Positions 26,872-35,373 of a DNA stretch of 64,000 nt are shown here, in pieces. Position 1 is the stretch's first letter. Each line of letters begins with the position of its first letter. The DNA comes from Gammaproteobacteria bacterium (GTDB lineage Bacteria > Pseudomonadota > Gammaproteobacteria > HK1): assembly GCA_012103455.1 (NCBI GenBank), contig WLWT01000001.1, forward strand, positions 3,603,288 through 3,667,287, written 5' to 3'. The notes beneath the pieces were generated by a model. The model was not told the DNA's origin and searched no databases. It saw only the letters and a program-made list of their open reading frames with translations. The position numbers and the translations under genes are program-made.

Positions 26872-27907
26872 CTATCTTGCTACGCGGCCTGCCCCACTGT
26901 TTCCACTAGCCCATCGCGACCCGCCGGCGTATCCAGTGGTCCAGTTCAACACAGCGTTGGTATTGACACATTGTTGGTATGGGTTGTCCACCCCATAGTC
27001 GCTGCTCCGGCCACGCCAATAGAGCCACGCCAATAGAGACTTAAGTTCGCGAATTTTGCTTGCCCTCGGCACAGCCAAGCTACGGCGGATCCGTTCACGC
27101 ACACGGTGCTTGAACTTTTCCACGCTTTTGCGGTGCCAGCGAATGGGTTGGTCGTGACAACTGAAACCGAGGAATTGGCACTGGCTGGTGTTGACCGCCT
27201 GGCTTTTATCGAGGTTGACCTTGAGTTTCAGGTCTTGCTCGATAAAGCGGCTCAGGCTGAGTCACCCACCTTCGCCTGCCCGTGGGCTTTTAACCCGAAT
27301 CATCCGGTCGCCGGCGTAGCGGGCAAAGCGGTGACCACGTGGCTCCAGTTCCCTATCCAGGGGTTCCAGCATGACATTGGACAGTAACGGTGACCACGGG
27401 CCACCTTGTGGCACACCTTCATGGCTGGGCCATAGGATGATTCCATCCCTAATACCTGCCCGAAGAGAGCGCCCTATCGGGTGTAACCAGCCTTTATCTC
27501 TGATCGCCTGCCAAGCAACGTCATCCGTTGGTCGTGGTTAACCCGGTCGTGGTTAACCCGGTCGTGGTTAACCCAGTCAAGAATTTCGACCGGCCGATGT
27601 CCACAGCCATCCGATGGTGCTGTTGGCACTAGCCTTGTACCTGTCTGAGCGCGTCTTGGGCCGAACGATTTGGCCGACAGCCGACACTGTGTTCAGACCA
27701 TGCCGGGTCAAACCGCGGCGACAAGACTTGCCTGAGCGCTTGCTGTATCACGCGACCCAGCACCGTGGGAATGCTCAGTAGGCGTTCGCTACCGTTATCC
27801 TTAGGGAGTACGTACACGCTTGACCGACTGGAGAAGGTAACGCCCATTGAGCCATGGTTCGCGCCGCCCATGCCATCGTGGCCTGACCCCATCGGTGAAT
27901 GGTTCAA
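26872..27907 (-). pseudogene. Group II intron reverse transcriptase/maturase, decayed
   Basis: LtrA-type segments occur in several frames: RLLSIPTVLGRVIQQALRQV, FDPAWSEHSVGCRPNRSAQD, GVPQGGPWSPLLSNVMLEPL, and SQCQFLGFS followed by RWHRKSVEKFKHRVRERI. The catalytic YADD box reads YAGD. Several frameshifts and stops are present, plus a triple GGTTAACC-type repeat at about 27535-27580 in the segment where FDWVNHD is expected. The protein cannot be made. Confidence 0.85.
27535..27580. repeat. Three tandem 14-bp repeats inside the RT pseudogene
   Basis: GGTCGTGGTTAACC occurs three times in succession. The unit corresponds to the codons of the VNHDR motif in the RT, so it is a local slippage expansion within the dead gene. 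Confidence 0.75.
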
Positions 27908-27999
27908 GGGTCATACCCTTAACCCCTATTATGGCTGCACGCCGCTGCCCCAGGGACGGGCTGGCGCCCGTTCAGAGGTGTCACACCTAAGGCACTGAT

Positions 28000-28752
28000 A
28001 GTGCAGGGTTTTGTAGGGGTGCGACCGCATACGACTGGCTGCGCTGGGCTACGACCGGATACGATCCTTCGTACCTGAGCGTGCCTCGCGCGTGCCGGGA
28101 AAAGTGGTCACGAAATGCGACTAGGCGAAGCGGTCCCGTGCCGGGAATTTCCGGCGTCATATCAAGACGTTGGAGACACCGCCTGCGGCGTGTCGCGTTT
28201 CGTGCCGGGGCCGCTTGCAGGAGATCGCCTAGGTGGCCGCCAATTGCGCCGGGCCTCGGCGGGCTTTACGCCGCCGCCGGATCATGGTGGGGTCGCGAAG
28301 CAGACGGGCGCGATCCGGCAGGCGCCGCCGGGGAAGCACTCGGCGAGCGGGATCGTCCGCTCCATGCAGCGCGCCACCGCGCCAACCGAAATCTCCACCG
28401 CCGGGCGGGCCAGTTTCCAAGCGTACGTGCGTCTCGCTTTGCAGCCTGCTGCGGCAGGTGTGAAGACCTTAACGCCGCAAGGCGTGCTGCACTCTTGTCC
28501 TGTAGGAGATTATCGACCTCGATGGCGAGGGCGCGCGGCGGCTCGGGGCCTTAGCCCGAGTGGCGCTTGAACGACCGCTCCGCGACCGCACCAGGATTTT
28601 CCTCTCGTGCTCCGGTGCGCGGCCTTCAGGGCGTCGAAATAAGAAGCACAAGTTAACAAATCGATGCGCAAGCCCGTTGCCCGGTGCCGGAAATCTAATC
28701 ACGCAATAGTCTCGAATCAAAGGAGCAATCACGACACGTTGGTGGACACGAA
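28000..28752. other. GC-rich debris, including a probable Rrf2-regulator relic
   Basis: No intact gene. On the minus strand around 28270-28440 the sequence reads VEISVGAVARCMERTIPLAE, then FPGGACRIAPVC, which resembles the centre of Rrf2-family regulators (the Cys-containing GG-CRIAP-C segment). Frame changes and stops follow. The remainder is not recognised. Codon usage resembles the GC-rich chromosome rather than the IS DNA. Confidence 0.45.
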
Positions 28753-28818
28753 ATGCGAGTCGGGGAGCGATCGGACATGGAACTTGCCATCCGCGAGGCG
28801 AAAGCCCGCCTCTGCGAA

Positions 28819-29593
28819 CTAGGGCGTGTTAACACTATTCAACGCCTGCACGATAAGGGCGAAGTGGATAAAAAACATAAAGACAACATCCAGTTTGTCG
28901 AAGCGTGTAAAGATTCGACGAAATCCTTTCAGCCGCCGAAACAATCTCTCTACTTCATTTCGCTTTTTATACAGCTCCTTGTCGTATTTCCAAGGCCTCA
29001 GCCGATTGCTTTTCGCTGGCACAACGGGCTCCATCCCCAAATCGACTATCAACTGCCGGGTCTCATCGCCTTCGTAGGCCTTGTCCATGATGACTTGAGT
29101 CCCGTCCCAGCCATTGTTTTCAAAGGATTTCAATAATTCCCGGCCTGCTGGCGCATCCCCGACGTGGCCCGGGGATAGGGAAAAGGTCACTGCTGTTGTG
29201 GCATTTGCTGCAACCCTATGAATCTTCGTTGTCCACCCGGCTCGGGACTTACCCATCGACTGTGGACCGTTTTTTTAACGCGCCAGTCCCATCCGGGTGA
29301 ACTTTGACCGCTGTACTGTCCAAAGATACTTGCTCCACCTGTATGTTGATGACATCGTTTTCCTGTAGTGCAGCAAATACACTATCGAGTACACCATTTT
29401 TCGCCCAGCGATTGGCCCGAGTATAAATGCTGTGCCAATGACCAAACTTTTTCGGCAAACCTCGCCACTTGCAACCGTGCTCAGCGACATACAAAATGGC
29501 ATTCAACACCAATAAATTGGGTATTTTGACGTTACCTCTTTGAACAGGAAGGAGTTTTTGGATAATTTTAAATTGTGATGCGGTGATTTTCAT
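28819..29593 (-). CDS. IS5-family transposase in two overlapping frames
   Basis: The first frame (29593-29249) begins MKITASQFKIIQKLLPVQRG and has LNAILYVAEHGCKWRGLPK and the DSTAVKVHPDG segment with the first catalytic Asp. The second frame (29256-28819) has KSRAGWTTKIH, IMDKAYEGDETRQ with the second Asp, and RNEVERLFRRLKGF with the Glu. An A7 run just before the end of the first frame is the usual site of programmed -1 frameshifting in the IS427 group. The element therefore looks potentially active. Confidence 0.85.
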
Positions 29594-29628
29594 ACGCGAA
29601 GTCTATCATAATTAGTGTTAACAGGCCC
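28822..29628 (-). mobile_element. IS5-family (IS427 group) insertion sequence
   Basis: 807 bp with ends GGGCGTGTTAACACTA and its inverted partner TAGTGTTAACAGGCCC. It is inserted in the antitoxin gene with a TA duplication (a 3-bp reading CTA/TAG is also possible). It encodes a two-frame transposase. Confidence 0.9.
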
Positions 29629-29857
29629 TAGTCGCCGCCGCACGCAACGGCGAGCGCGTGATCATCACCAAGCACGGCCGGCCCGTCGCCGAGTTGGTGC
29701 GCTGCGACCGGCGCGGCGGGATCGACTTCGACAAGCTGCAGGCAACACGCCGGCGTCTCGGCATTGAAGGCGACGGAGAAGGCTGGCCGGAGGCGTTCAA
29801 CGACCCCGCTTTCAGCCGCCGCGTGCTCGGCCTCGACGACGAGTAGGCGCTCTGGCG

Positions 29858-30262
29858 ATGCGCGTCCTTGTCGATACGTCCTACCTGTTCGACTTCATGG
29901 ACAGGCCGGGGAAGTTGCTGGGCTGCGAGCGCCGGTTCCTGTCGGCACGCGGGCCGGAGTTCTACGCGAGTGCGGTCTCGCTCTGGGAAATGCGGCTCAA
30001 GCACAACGCCCGGCACCCATCGGGCGAGCGCAAGAGCCGCTTCTCCCCCGATGATATCCTCACCGCTCTGGAAGACCAGGACGTGACGTTACTGCCGATG
30101 ACCGTGCGCCATGCCGCAGGCGGGCTTGACGTTCCGCTCGACCACAAAGACCCGTTCGACGAGCTGCTGCTTCAGGCTCAGGAGGAAGATCTGCGGCTGC
30201 TGACGGTGGACAGGCGCTTGGCGGAGCATCCACTTGCGGTCGCGGCTCATGAGCATGAGTGA
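29858..30262 (+). CDS. VapC-type PIN-domain toxin
   Basis: 134 residues, PIN domain. The first acidic residue is in VLVDTSYLFDF, and others are SLWEMRLK (Glu) and DHKDPFDELLLQAQ (Asp pair), so the metal-binding quartet is present. These endoribonucleases cut tRNA or rRNA. Its cognate antitoxin upstream is split by an IS, yet the toxin is open from start to stop. Survival implies low expression, loss of toxicity, or rescue by another antitoxin. Confidence 0.87.
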   Translation: MRVLVDTSYLFDFMDRPGKLLGCERRFLSARGPEFYASAVSLWEMRLKHNARHPSGERKSRFSPDDILTALEDQDVTLLPMTVRHAAGGLDVPLDHKDPFDELLLQAQEEDLRLLTVDRRLAEHPLAVAAHEHE

Positions 30263-30464
30263 GGCAATTCGCTTCATCTCAGGCCGGTCCCGCCAGAGCA
30301 TGACAGGTCTCCAGTCGTTCCACACCATCGCCAATAGAAGGCGAGGCAGCCAGGATGGCGCCATTAAGAGCACCAACACTGGCACCCGATATATACCAAT
30401 CGCCATTGAAAATGCGAATATAGAATACTTACATTAGCTAGCTGATTATGGTCAAAATAAGCTT
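30263..30464. other. Short region between vapC and the IS630-type element
   Basis: About 200 bp with no supported gene. It contains the probable left end of the following element. Confidence 0.35.
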
Positions 30465-31493
30465 ATGAACAATCATTTAACACCGAGCGAGCGCGATACA
30501 CTCATAAAATCTCATCGTAAAGAGAGAGATGGGCGTATTCGAGACCGAATAAAAGTTGTTTTAGCTTTTGATGAGGGTTATAGTTATTCAGAAATGTCTA
30601 GGATTTTGCTTTTAGATAATGAGACTATTAGACGCCATGTCAATGATTACTTTTCTAAAGCTAAGCTGAAGCCCGAAAACGGGGGCAGCAAAAGTGATTG
30701 AGACGAGAATGAAACAGCAAAGCTCGTTAAACACATAGAAGGAATGACTTATCCTTATGTTAAGGACATTTGCACTTATGTGAAGTTGAATTTCGGTAAG
30801 GTTTACAGTGTAAGCGGCATGACAAAATGGCTGCATCGCAATAATTTCTGCCATAAAAAGCCTCATGCAGTTCCAGCGAAAGCAAACGCACAGGCGCAAA
30901 AAGCGTTTGTCAAAGACTATGAACACCTTTCGAAAGACGCTAAAAACAAGGGTTTAATCTATTTCTCGGACAGCTTTCATCCGCAGTATCAAACACGGTT
31001 GGCTTATGGATGGATTTTAAGAGGCACTCGAAAGAATATTGCCACAACGGCTCGTCAAACACGATTGAATTTCATTGGTACTTTATCTTTGGATGGTCAC
31101 ACAATAATCCACACTGAAGTTGAGCGAATGAATGTGCAAACGATTAAATCTTTTCTAAAATCTCTACGCAAACGGCATGCACCAGAGAAAGACATTCATG
31201 TAATTTGGGATAATGCAGCTTATCATAAGAGCAAAGACGTTCAGTCTTATGCCAAGGACTCAAACATTAAATTACACTATTTGCCGCCCTATTCACCGAA
31301 TTTAAATCCAATTGAGCGACTTTGGAAAATGATGCATGAAGCGGTTACTTATAATCAGTACTATGAGAGGTTTGTAGATTTTCGGGAAGCATCTTTGAAT
31401 TTTTTCAAGCGCATTGGAAGACGAAAGGCTTTATTGAGAAAAAGAATCACTGATAGGTTTCACATTATTAATGCACCGATGTTCGCATCTTGA
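30465..31493 (+). pseudogene. IS630-family transposase interrupted by one TGA
   Basis: A single frame of ~342 codons, with a TGA at 30699-30701. The N-terminal helix-turn-helix reads GRIRDRIKVVLAFDEGYSYS. The DDE domain reads LIYFSDSFHPQYQTR (Asp), IHVIWDNAAYHKS (Asp) and PYSPNLNPIERLWKMM (Glu). All three catalytic residues remain, and only the nonsense codon breaks the protein. AT-rich, foreign codon usage. Confidence 0.88.
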
Positions 31494-31504
31494 AGTGTGA
31501 TGGG

Positions 31505-31618
31505 TATATTTGAGCGAACAGACCTGTGGGGACTACTCAAAGAAGATCCTCCAGATCCTATTGAAACTCAGGTCCAGATACAGTTTACATTCTCATGAAA
31601 GTTTATGGGACAGCAGTG
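31505..31618 (+). mobile_element. IS4-type element, 114-bp end fragment, inverted
   Basis: The same sequence as the C-terminal end of the IS4-type elements (GAACAGACCTGTGGGGACTA ... TTTATGGGACAGCAGTG), but in opposite orientation. It ends exactly where a MITE half starts with ATCACCTAT. Confidence 0.9.
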
Positions 31619-31694
31619 ATCACCTATACACTGCGGTTGTGCGCGCGATGCTTCCTTGCACTCACGAAAAAATGACTATTTTTAGCGGCGCCCC
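31619..31694 (-). mobile_element. MITE-like repeat, left half (F), inverted
   Basis: Reads ATCACCTATACACTGCGG to ATTTTTAGCGGCGCCCC. It is the complementary half of the copy at 25265-25339. Together they show that an IS4-type element once sat in a MITE at ATAGGTGAT and was later separated by rearrangement. Confidence 0.88.
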
Positions 31695-31709
31695 TTAATC
31701 AACCAGTAA

Positions 31710-31943
31710 TCAACGCAACGCCTCCACGGCTTGTTTAAACTGCCCATCGTGTAATCGATGTTGGCGCGACAAATCTCGCAGAAAAGCCTCTATATCGGCC
31801 TTGGATAAAGCAAACAATGATTTATCTGGAAAGGCTTTGAGCAAACTTTCCGCCTGTCGGACAGACCAACGCCGCGCGCCTTCGGGCACCTGTTTTTTAG
31901 CTAACAGGTCAAGGTATTTATGCCCATTGGATGGGGCGTTCAT
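31710..31943 (-). pseudogene. Integron integrase, N-terminal stub (integron A)
   Basis: 77 codons: MNAPSNGHKYLDLLAKKQVP, then SVRQAESLLKAFPDKSLFALSKADIEAFLRDLSR-type core-binding sequence ending FKQAVEALR and a TGA. The same stretch begins the longer integrase pseudogene at 50938-51785. The catalytic domain is missing, and a MITE half lies immediately downstream. It points away from the cassette array, the usual intI arrangement. Confidence 0.75.
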
Positions 31944-31980
31944 CTGCGAAGTGATGATGCGTGGTGACTCGGGTTAATCA

Positions 31981-32049
31981 GGAATATACTGTACTGATAG
32001 TCTCTGCCTAGTGCAGTATATTCCATATCCGTCTAATACACTGTTAGGG
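31981..32049 (+). other. attI-like region of integron A
   Basis: Between the integrase stub and the first cassette lies an 11-bp inverted repeat GGAATATACTG / CAGTATATTCC, followed by the core-like CTGTTAGGGC (GTTAGGG at 32043-32049). The same block recurs in inverted orientation beside the other integrase pseudogene (50831-50925). Conservation of both the hairpin and the CACTGTYAGGG junction supports it being the primary recombination site and integrase promoter region. Confidence 0.65.
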
Positions 32050-32100
32050 CTCAATATTCACACCTTGTTATTTGTACACTGATAGGTGTACATTTTCTAT

Positions 32101-32283
32101 ATGAGGCGGTACAAATTGGAAAAGTCTCTTAAGGACTTAGGCTAGTGGTTTCTTCGACACGGAGGCAATCATGACATTTGGACTAATGGCGATAGACAAG
32201 AGCCTATACCAAGGCATCCTGAAATAAATGAGAGACTTGCACGTTCAATCATACGAAAAGCGAAAGCAGAGAGTGGATTATGA
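32101..32283 (+). pseudogene. hicA: HicA toxin with amber stop at codon 15
   Basis: 60 codons from MRRYKLEKSLKDLG, TAG at 32143-32145, then WFLRHGGNHDIWTNG and EPIPRHPEINERLARSII. The HGGNHDI segment contains the catalytic His. No in-frame ATG, GTG or TTG follows the TAG closely enough to restart before the active site. The frame overlaps hicB by 4 bp (ATGA). The antitoxin is intact, so the pair looks detoxified. Confidence 0.85.
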
Positions 32284-32708
32284 GATTTTCTGGCAAAGTA
32301 TATAAAGACGGTGAATTTTGGCTGGCTGAAATTCCGATTCTTGACGCCATGACTCAAGGGCGTACAAAAAAGGAAGCGTTTGAAATGGCTTTGGATATGA
32401 TTAAAGCCATGATAAATAAAGAGGGAGTCGAAATTGATATCTACAAAGGAAAAAATGATGGTTTTGAAATAGCGTCATCCGATTCAAGCTGCTTGGTCAG
32501 CCTTCTTTTGCAAAGAAAAAGACAAATTAGCGGGCTGTCACTGTCACAGGTTTCAAAGCGACTTGGTTTGTCTTCTCGCAATTCGTACGCAAGGTATGAA
32601 AAAGGACAAGCCGCCCCGACTATCGGAAAACTTGGGGAGTTATTACGAGCTGTCGATCCGAAGGCTGATATTGTAATAAATGACAGTAACGCCCTAACAA
32701 AAGCATAA
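32280..32708 (+). CDS. hicB: HicB-family antitoxin with C-terminal Xre domain
   Basis: 142 residues. The HicB fold starts MRFSGKVYKDGEFWLAEIP and includes TQGRTKKEAFEMALDMIKAM. A Cro/CI-type helix-turn-helix (ISGLSLSQVSKRLGLSSRNS) occupies residues 80-125, the usual DNA-binding tail. The stop codon lies inside an attC-like site, typical for a cassette gene. It would repress its own promoter and neutralise HicA, whose gene is now broken. Confidence 0.9.
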   Translation: MRFSGKVYKDGEFWLAEIPILDAMTQGRTKKEAFEMALDMIKAMINKEGVEIDIYKGKNDGFEIASSDSSCLVSLLLQRKRQISGLSLSQVSKRLGLSSRNSYARYEKGQAAPTIGKLGELLRAVDPKADIVINDSNALTKA

Positions 32709-32751
32709 AGCGGACGCGCCAAAGGCGCGCCGCTTATGCTAAACGTTGAGC
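32691..32751 (+). repeat. attC-like recombination site 1 of integron A
   Basis: 61 bp from GCCCTAAC to GTTGAGC (fits GTTRRRY). The arms GCATAAAGCGGACGCGCC and GGCGCGCCGCTTATGC pair with the asymmetric interruptions expected of attC. It overlaps the hicB 3' end. Confidence 0.88.
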
Positions 32752-32757
32752 GGATAG

Positions 32758-33732
32758 ATGATGTACACGGCGGCAGAACAAGAGGCTGTTGGGCTCTGCG
32801 TAGCGCTGGAGGCCATCGCTAACATTGCGAACCATGCACTGCTCGAAGTTCGTTGGGTATCGGAGTACCCTGGTGAGGCTGAGATCTACTTTCAGTCTCG
32901 GGTTCACCAACAGCTGTTTCTCACACGCTTGCTCGATTTCGCCAGAGAGCAGGGTGATAAAACTTTGACTGGTGTCGATGGGTCTTGCTTGGATACACTC
33001 CATGCAGCGTGCACCACCCAATCCTTCAATGTCGATGGGAGTGTAGAAACTTTGGAGAGTGCGACATCTGCACTCGATGAGTGGTTAAACAGCGAGACAT
33101 CACTCAAGCTCTGGCTGCCCACGCTCGACATCGAGGCTGACCTACGTGTTCCGCGAGTCGATTTTCCGTACATAGCTGGGAATCAGGTAAAGCACAACCT
33201 CTCGCACCTAACGCGGGTTTCGCGTCGAGTAGAGGAAATGCTTAAGCAACACGGATACGCCGTGCGTGTAGAGCACATCCCATTGGCTCTAGAAGACTTT
33301 CAGGACCACTTCCAGGAACACTACTTCGTCTATTACGGAACCTGGATCGTGGAGCTACTGAAGGGTACCTCTAAAAATAGTAATTTTTTCGTGAGTGCAA
33401 GGAAGCACCGCGCGCACAACCGCAGTGTATAGTCATACATGAGGATTCGAGCACGGAGCTGACGCCGCAATCGCGGAAAAAGTGCATTTTTTTAAGGTGC
33501 CCTGAACAATCTTCGTTGGGGATTGCAAAGTTACCTGAATCCAACATTTGTGGAGGCGTATACGAGAGATCCTGTTGATGCAGCGCGATATTGGTATGAG
33601 TATCCCAGTACGATTACAAATGACATACCGCGTGCTTGGTTCTGGCGATTGATGAACAACGTGAGAACCGGTCCGCACATCGAACGGTTTGTTGCCGCAC
33701 GCTATCTAAGGAAAGATGATCTTCGTTGCTGA
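32758..33732 (+). pseudogene. Unidentified cassette gene interrupted by a MITE
   Basis: The first part begins MMYTAAEQEAVGLCVALEAI and runs to YGTWIVELLK. After the 140-bp MITE the protein resumes NNLRWGLQSYLNPTFVEAY and ends RYLRKDDLRC at 33732. Excising the repeat and one TGAA duplicate gives a protein of roughly 280 residues. I do not recognise a family. It is mostly alpha-helical and acidic, lacks a signal peptide, and is bounded by attC-like sites, so it is an integron cassette of unknown function. Confidence 0.75.
33363..33502 (+). mobile_element. MITE-like repeat, copy G (inside a cassette gene)
   Basis: 140 bp from GGGTACCTCTAAAAATAG to TTTTTAAGGTGCCC, flanked by the 4-bp duplication TGAA. 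It is a clear insertion into a reading frame, so the element was mobile after cassette capture. Confidence 0.92.
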
Positions 33733-33750
33733 GTTCCTGAGCCAGTATCC

Positions 33751-33826
33751 GCCCAACGAGGCGCTCGAGGCGGGCGCTAAGCGCCCTCGGACCGTCACTC
33801 CGCTGCGCTCAGCGCTGTCGTTGGGC
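33751..33826 (+). repeat. attC-like recombination site 2 of integron A
   Basis: 76 bp from GCCCAAC to GTTGGGC (fits GTTRRRY). GC-rich palindromic arms around GAGGCGCTCGAGGCGGGCGC and the partially complementary right arm. Confidence 0.85.
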
Positions 33827-33846
33827 GTCAAACAGCAGGCAACACA

Positions 33847-34320
33847 TTGAAGCCAAAGGTATACATTGAAACATCTGTTATCAGCTATTTGACGGCTCGT
33901 CCGAGTAACGACCTTCAAGCAATGGCTAATCAAAACGCTACGGCGCAGTGGTGGGAGACACAAGGTCCGAAGTATGCTCTCGTAATTTCTGAGTTTGTTG
34001 TTGCCGAGGTGAGCCTCGGTCACCCTGATGCAGCAAAACGCCGCCTTTTAGTGATAGGCGATCTCATGGAGCTACAAGCAACCGCGGCGGTTAGAGCGCT
34101 TGGTAAGGAGTTCATCCGTCGTGGAGTTCTACCTAAGAAAGCAGAAGTAGACGCTTATCATGTGGCCATAGCGGCGGTAAACGGAGTAGAGTATTTGCTC
34201 ACTTGGAATTGTACGCATATTGCCAATGCTCATACACGGCCTGAAATCGAGGCTGTTTGTAGGGTATTGGGGTATGAACCACCTGTTATCTGTACCCTAG
34301 ATGAGTTGACGGAGAGTTGA
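33847..34320 (+). CDS. PIN-domain protein (VapC-like), cassette-borne
   Basis: 157 residues. It begins KPKVYIETSVISYLTARPSN, with acidic positions also in ISEFVVAEVSLG, KKAEVDAYHVAIAAVNG and a late TWNCTHIAN. This subgroup of PIN proteins (usually annotated type II VapC) uses E in place of D at the first site. It starts 20 bp after an attC-like site and overlaps or abuts a short partner gene, consistent with a toxin-first TA cassette. Confidence 0.83.
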   Translation: MKPKVYIETSVISYLTARPSNDLQAMANQNATAQWWETQGPKYALVISEFVVAEVSLGHPDAAKRRLLVIGDLMELQATAAVRALGKEFIRRGVLPKKAEVDAYHVAIAAVNGVEYLLTWNCTHIANAHTRPEIEAVCRVLGYEPPVICTLDELTES

Positions 34321-34322
34321 GT

Positions 34323-34505
34323 ATGTGGCGAGACCCTATTGTTGAAGAAACACGTGCCCTGAGAGAGCAATACGCTGACCAGTTTGATCATGATGCCGAT
34401 GCAATTTTCCAAGATATTTTGCGCAGGCAGAGCGCTACAGGGAAAAAGCTGGTATCTTTTCCACCACGCAAACCTACGCCAATACCACGTACCGCCCAAC
34501 AATAG
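34323..34505 (+). CDS. Short partner (antitoxin-like) of the PIN protein
   Basis: 60 residues from the ATG at 34323 (a TTG at 34317 is an alternative that overlaps the upstream stop). MWRDPIVEETRALREQYADQ and KKLVSFPPRKP match a short protein that often follows such PIN genes. It is charged and probably partly disordered, as expected of an antitoxin. Its stop codon lies inside the next attC-like site. Confidence 0.72.
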   Translation: MWRDPIVEETRALREQYADQFDHDADAIFQDILRRQSATGKKLVSFPPRKPTPIPRTAQQ

Positions 34506-34554
34506 CGTCAATCGGACCCGCGAGGACGCGGACCGCTTACGCAAATCGTTATGC
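34494..34554 (+). repeat. attC-like recombination site 3 of integron A
   Basis: 61 bp from GCCCAAC to GTTATGC. The arms AGCGTCAATCGGACCCGCG and CGCGGACCGCTTACGC pair well. Confidence 0.85.
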
Positions 34555-34637
34555 CCCTAACCTCAACCTACGATTCACAATTTATAAACCAGCCTGAAGC
34601 GTGCTAAAGTTCACAATAAGTGAATGTAAAGGCTATT

Positions 34638-34994
34638 ATGCACGTTATCTCAAGAAAACCGTTTAACGAAGCTGCGAAGAATTACCCAAATGATGCAGCT
34701 GCTATTGACGCTGCATATAAGTCATTGAGAAATGGTGATTTTCATACTCCTGACGAGTTGAAATCACTGTTCCCGAGCTTGGATAATTTCAAGTACAAAG
34801 ATAAGTGGTGGATGATTGATATTGGCGGCAATAACCTGAGACTCATAGCTTTGATTGAGTTCAGAGATAACCGGATGTGTGTGAAACATATTGTCACTCA
34901 CGCTGAATACGACAAACTGTGCAAGAAGTACGCAAAGGAGGCAGGTGATGCGGTTCTCAAATCTAAAGCAAAAAGCTGTGGACTTCTTTTCTGA
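34638..34994 (+). CDS. higB: HigB mRNA interferase toxin
   Basis: About 118 residues from the ATG at 34638. It aligns with E. coli-type HigB through MHVISRKPFNEAAKNYPND, FPSLDNFKYKDKWWMIDIGG, NNLRLIALIEFRDNRMCVKH and IVTHAEYDKL. It cleaves translated mRNA. The 3' end overlaps higA by 47 bp, so the last ~15 residues are an unusual extension. Intact. Confidence 0.92.
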   Translation: MHVISRKPFNEAAKNYPNDAAAIDAAYKSLRNGDFHTPDELKSLFPSLDNFKYKDKWWMIDIGGNNLRLIALIEFRDNRMCVKHIVTHAEYDKLCKKYAKEAGDAVLKSKAKSCGLLF

Positions 34995-35373
34995 AGCCAG
35001 CTTTGTTGGTCGAATTCACAATGAGGCTGAATACGAGCAAGCCTTGGAGCTTATGGATGAACTCATTGAGGACTACGATAAATATCTTCCATTAATAGAG
35101 GTTCTCTGTGCTTCAATCGAGAAGTGGGAGGACGAATCAGATCAATTCTCCGAATTCAACAAGAGAATTGAAGCACTTGATGATGGTGTTGCAATCCTTC
35201 GAACCTTAATGGATCAATATCAGTTAAAAGATGATGATTTAAAAAATGAGCTAGGTAGTAAAAGCCTTGTGTCTATGATTCTCAATGGCTCCCGAGACCT
35301 CACAAGAGATCATATTCAAGCTCTTTCCCAGCGTTTCAAAATCTCGCCATCTGTGTTCTTCAACGGGGCCTAA
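34948..35373 (+). CDS. higA: HigA antitoxin
   Basis: 141 residues from the ATG at 34948, which follows AAAGGAGG. The C-terminal Xre-type helix-turn-helix has LKNELGSKSLVSMILNGSRD and ALSQRFKISPSVFF. The N-terminal half binds the toxin. The stop lies in GGCCTAAC, the left core of an attC site whose right half is gone. Confidence 0.92.
   Translation: MRFSNLKQKAVDFFSEASFVGRIHNEAEYEQALELMDELIEDYDKYLPLIEVLCASIEKWEDESDQFSEFNKRIEALDDGVAILRTLMDQYQLKDDDLKNELGSKSLVSMILNGSRDLTRDHIQALSQRFKISPSVFFNGA

Larger units (their letters stand above)
28777..29846 (+). pseudogene. Phd/VapB-type antitoxin split by an IS5-family element
   Basis: The 5' part MELAIREAKARLCEL (28777-28821) and the 3' part VAAARNGERVIITKHGRPVA through RRVLGLDDE (to 29846) join exactly if the 807-bp IS and one TA duplicate are removed. 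They then give an ~85-residue Phd/YefM-superfamily antitoxin with the usual TKHGRPVAELV motif. The toxin gene vapC follows 11 bp downstream and is intact, so the antitoxin half of the pair appears inactivated. Confidence 0.88.

Noticed and set aside
28115..28570. Two overlapping ~150-codon ORFs as genes
   Set aside because: Low-complexity arginine/alanine-rich translations in opposing frames. The minus strand carries a better Rrf2-like fragment.
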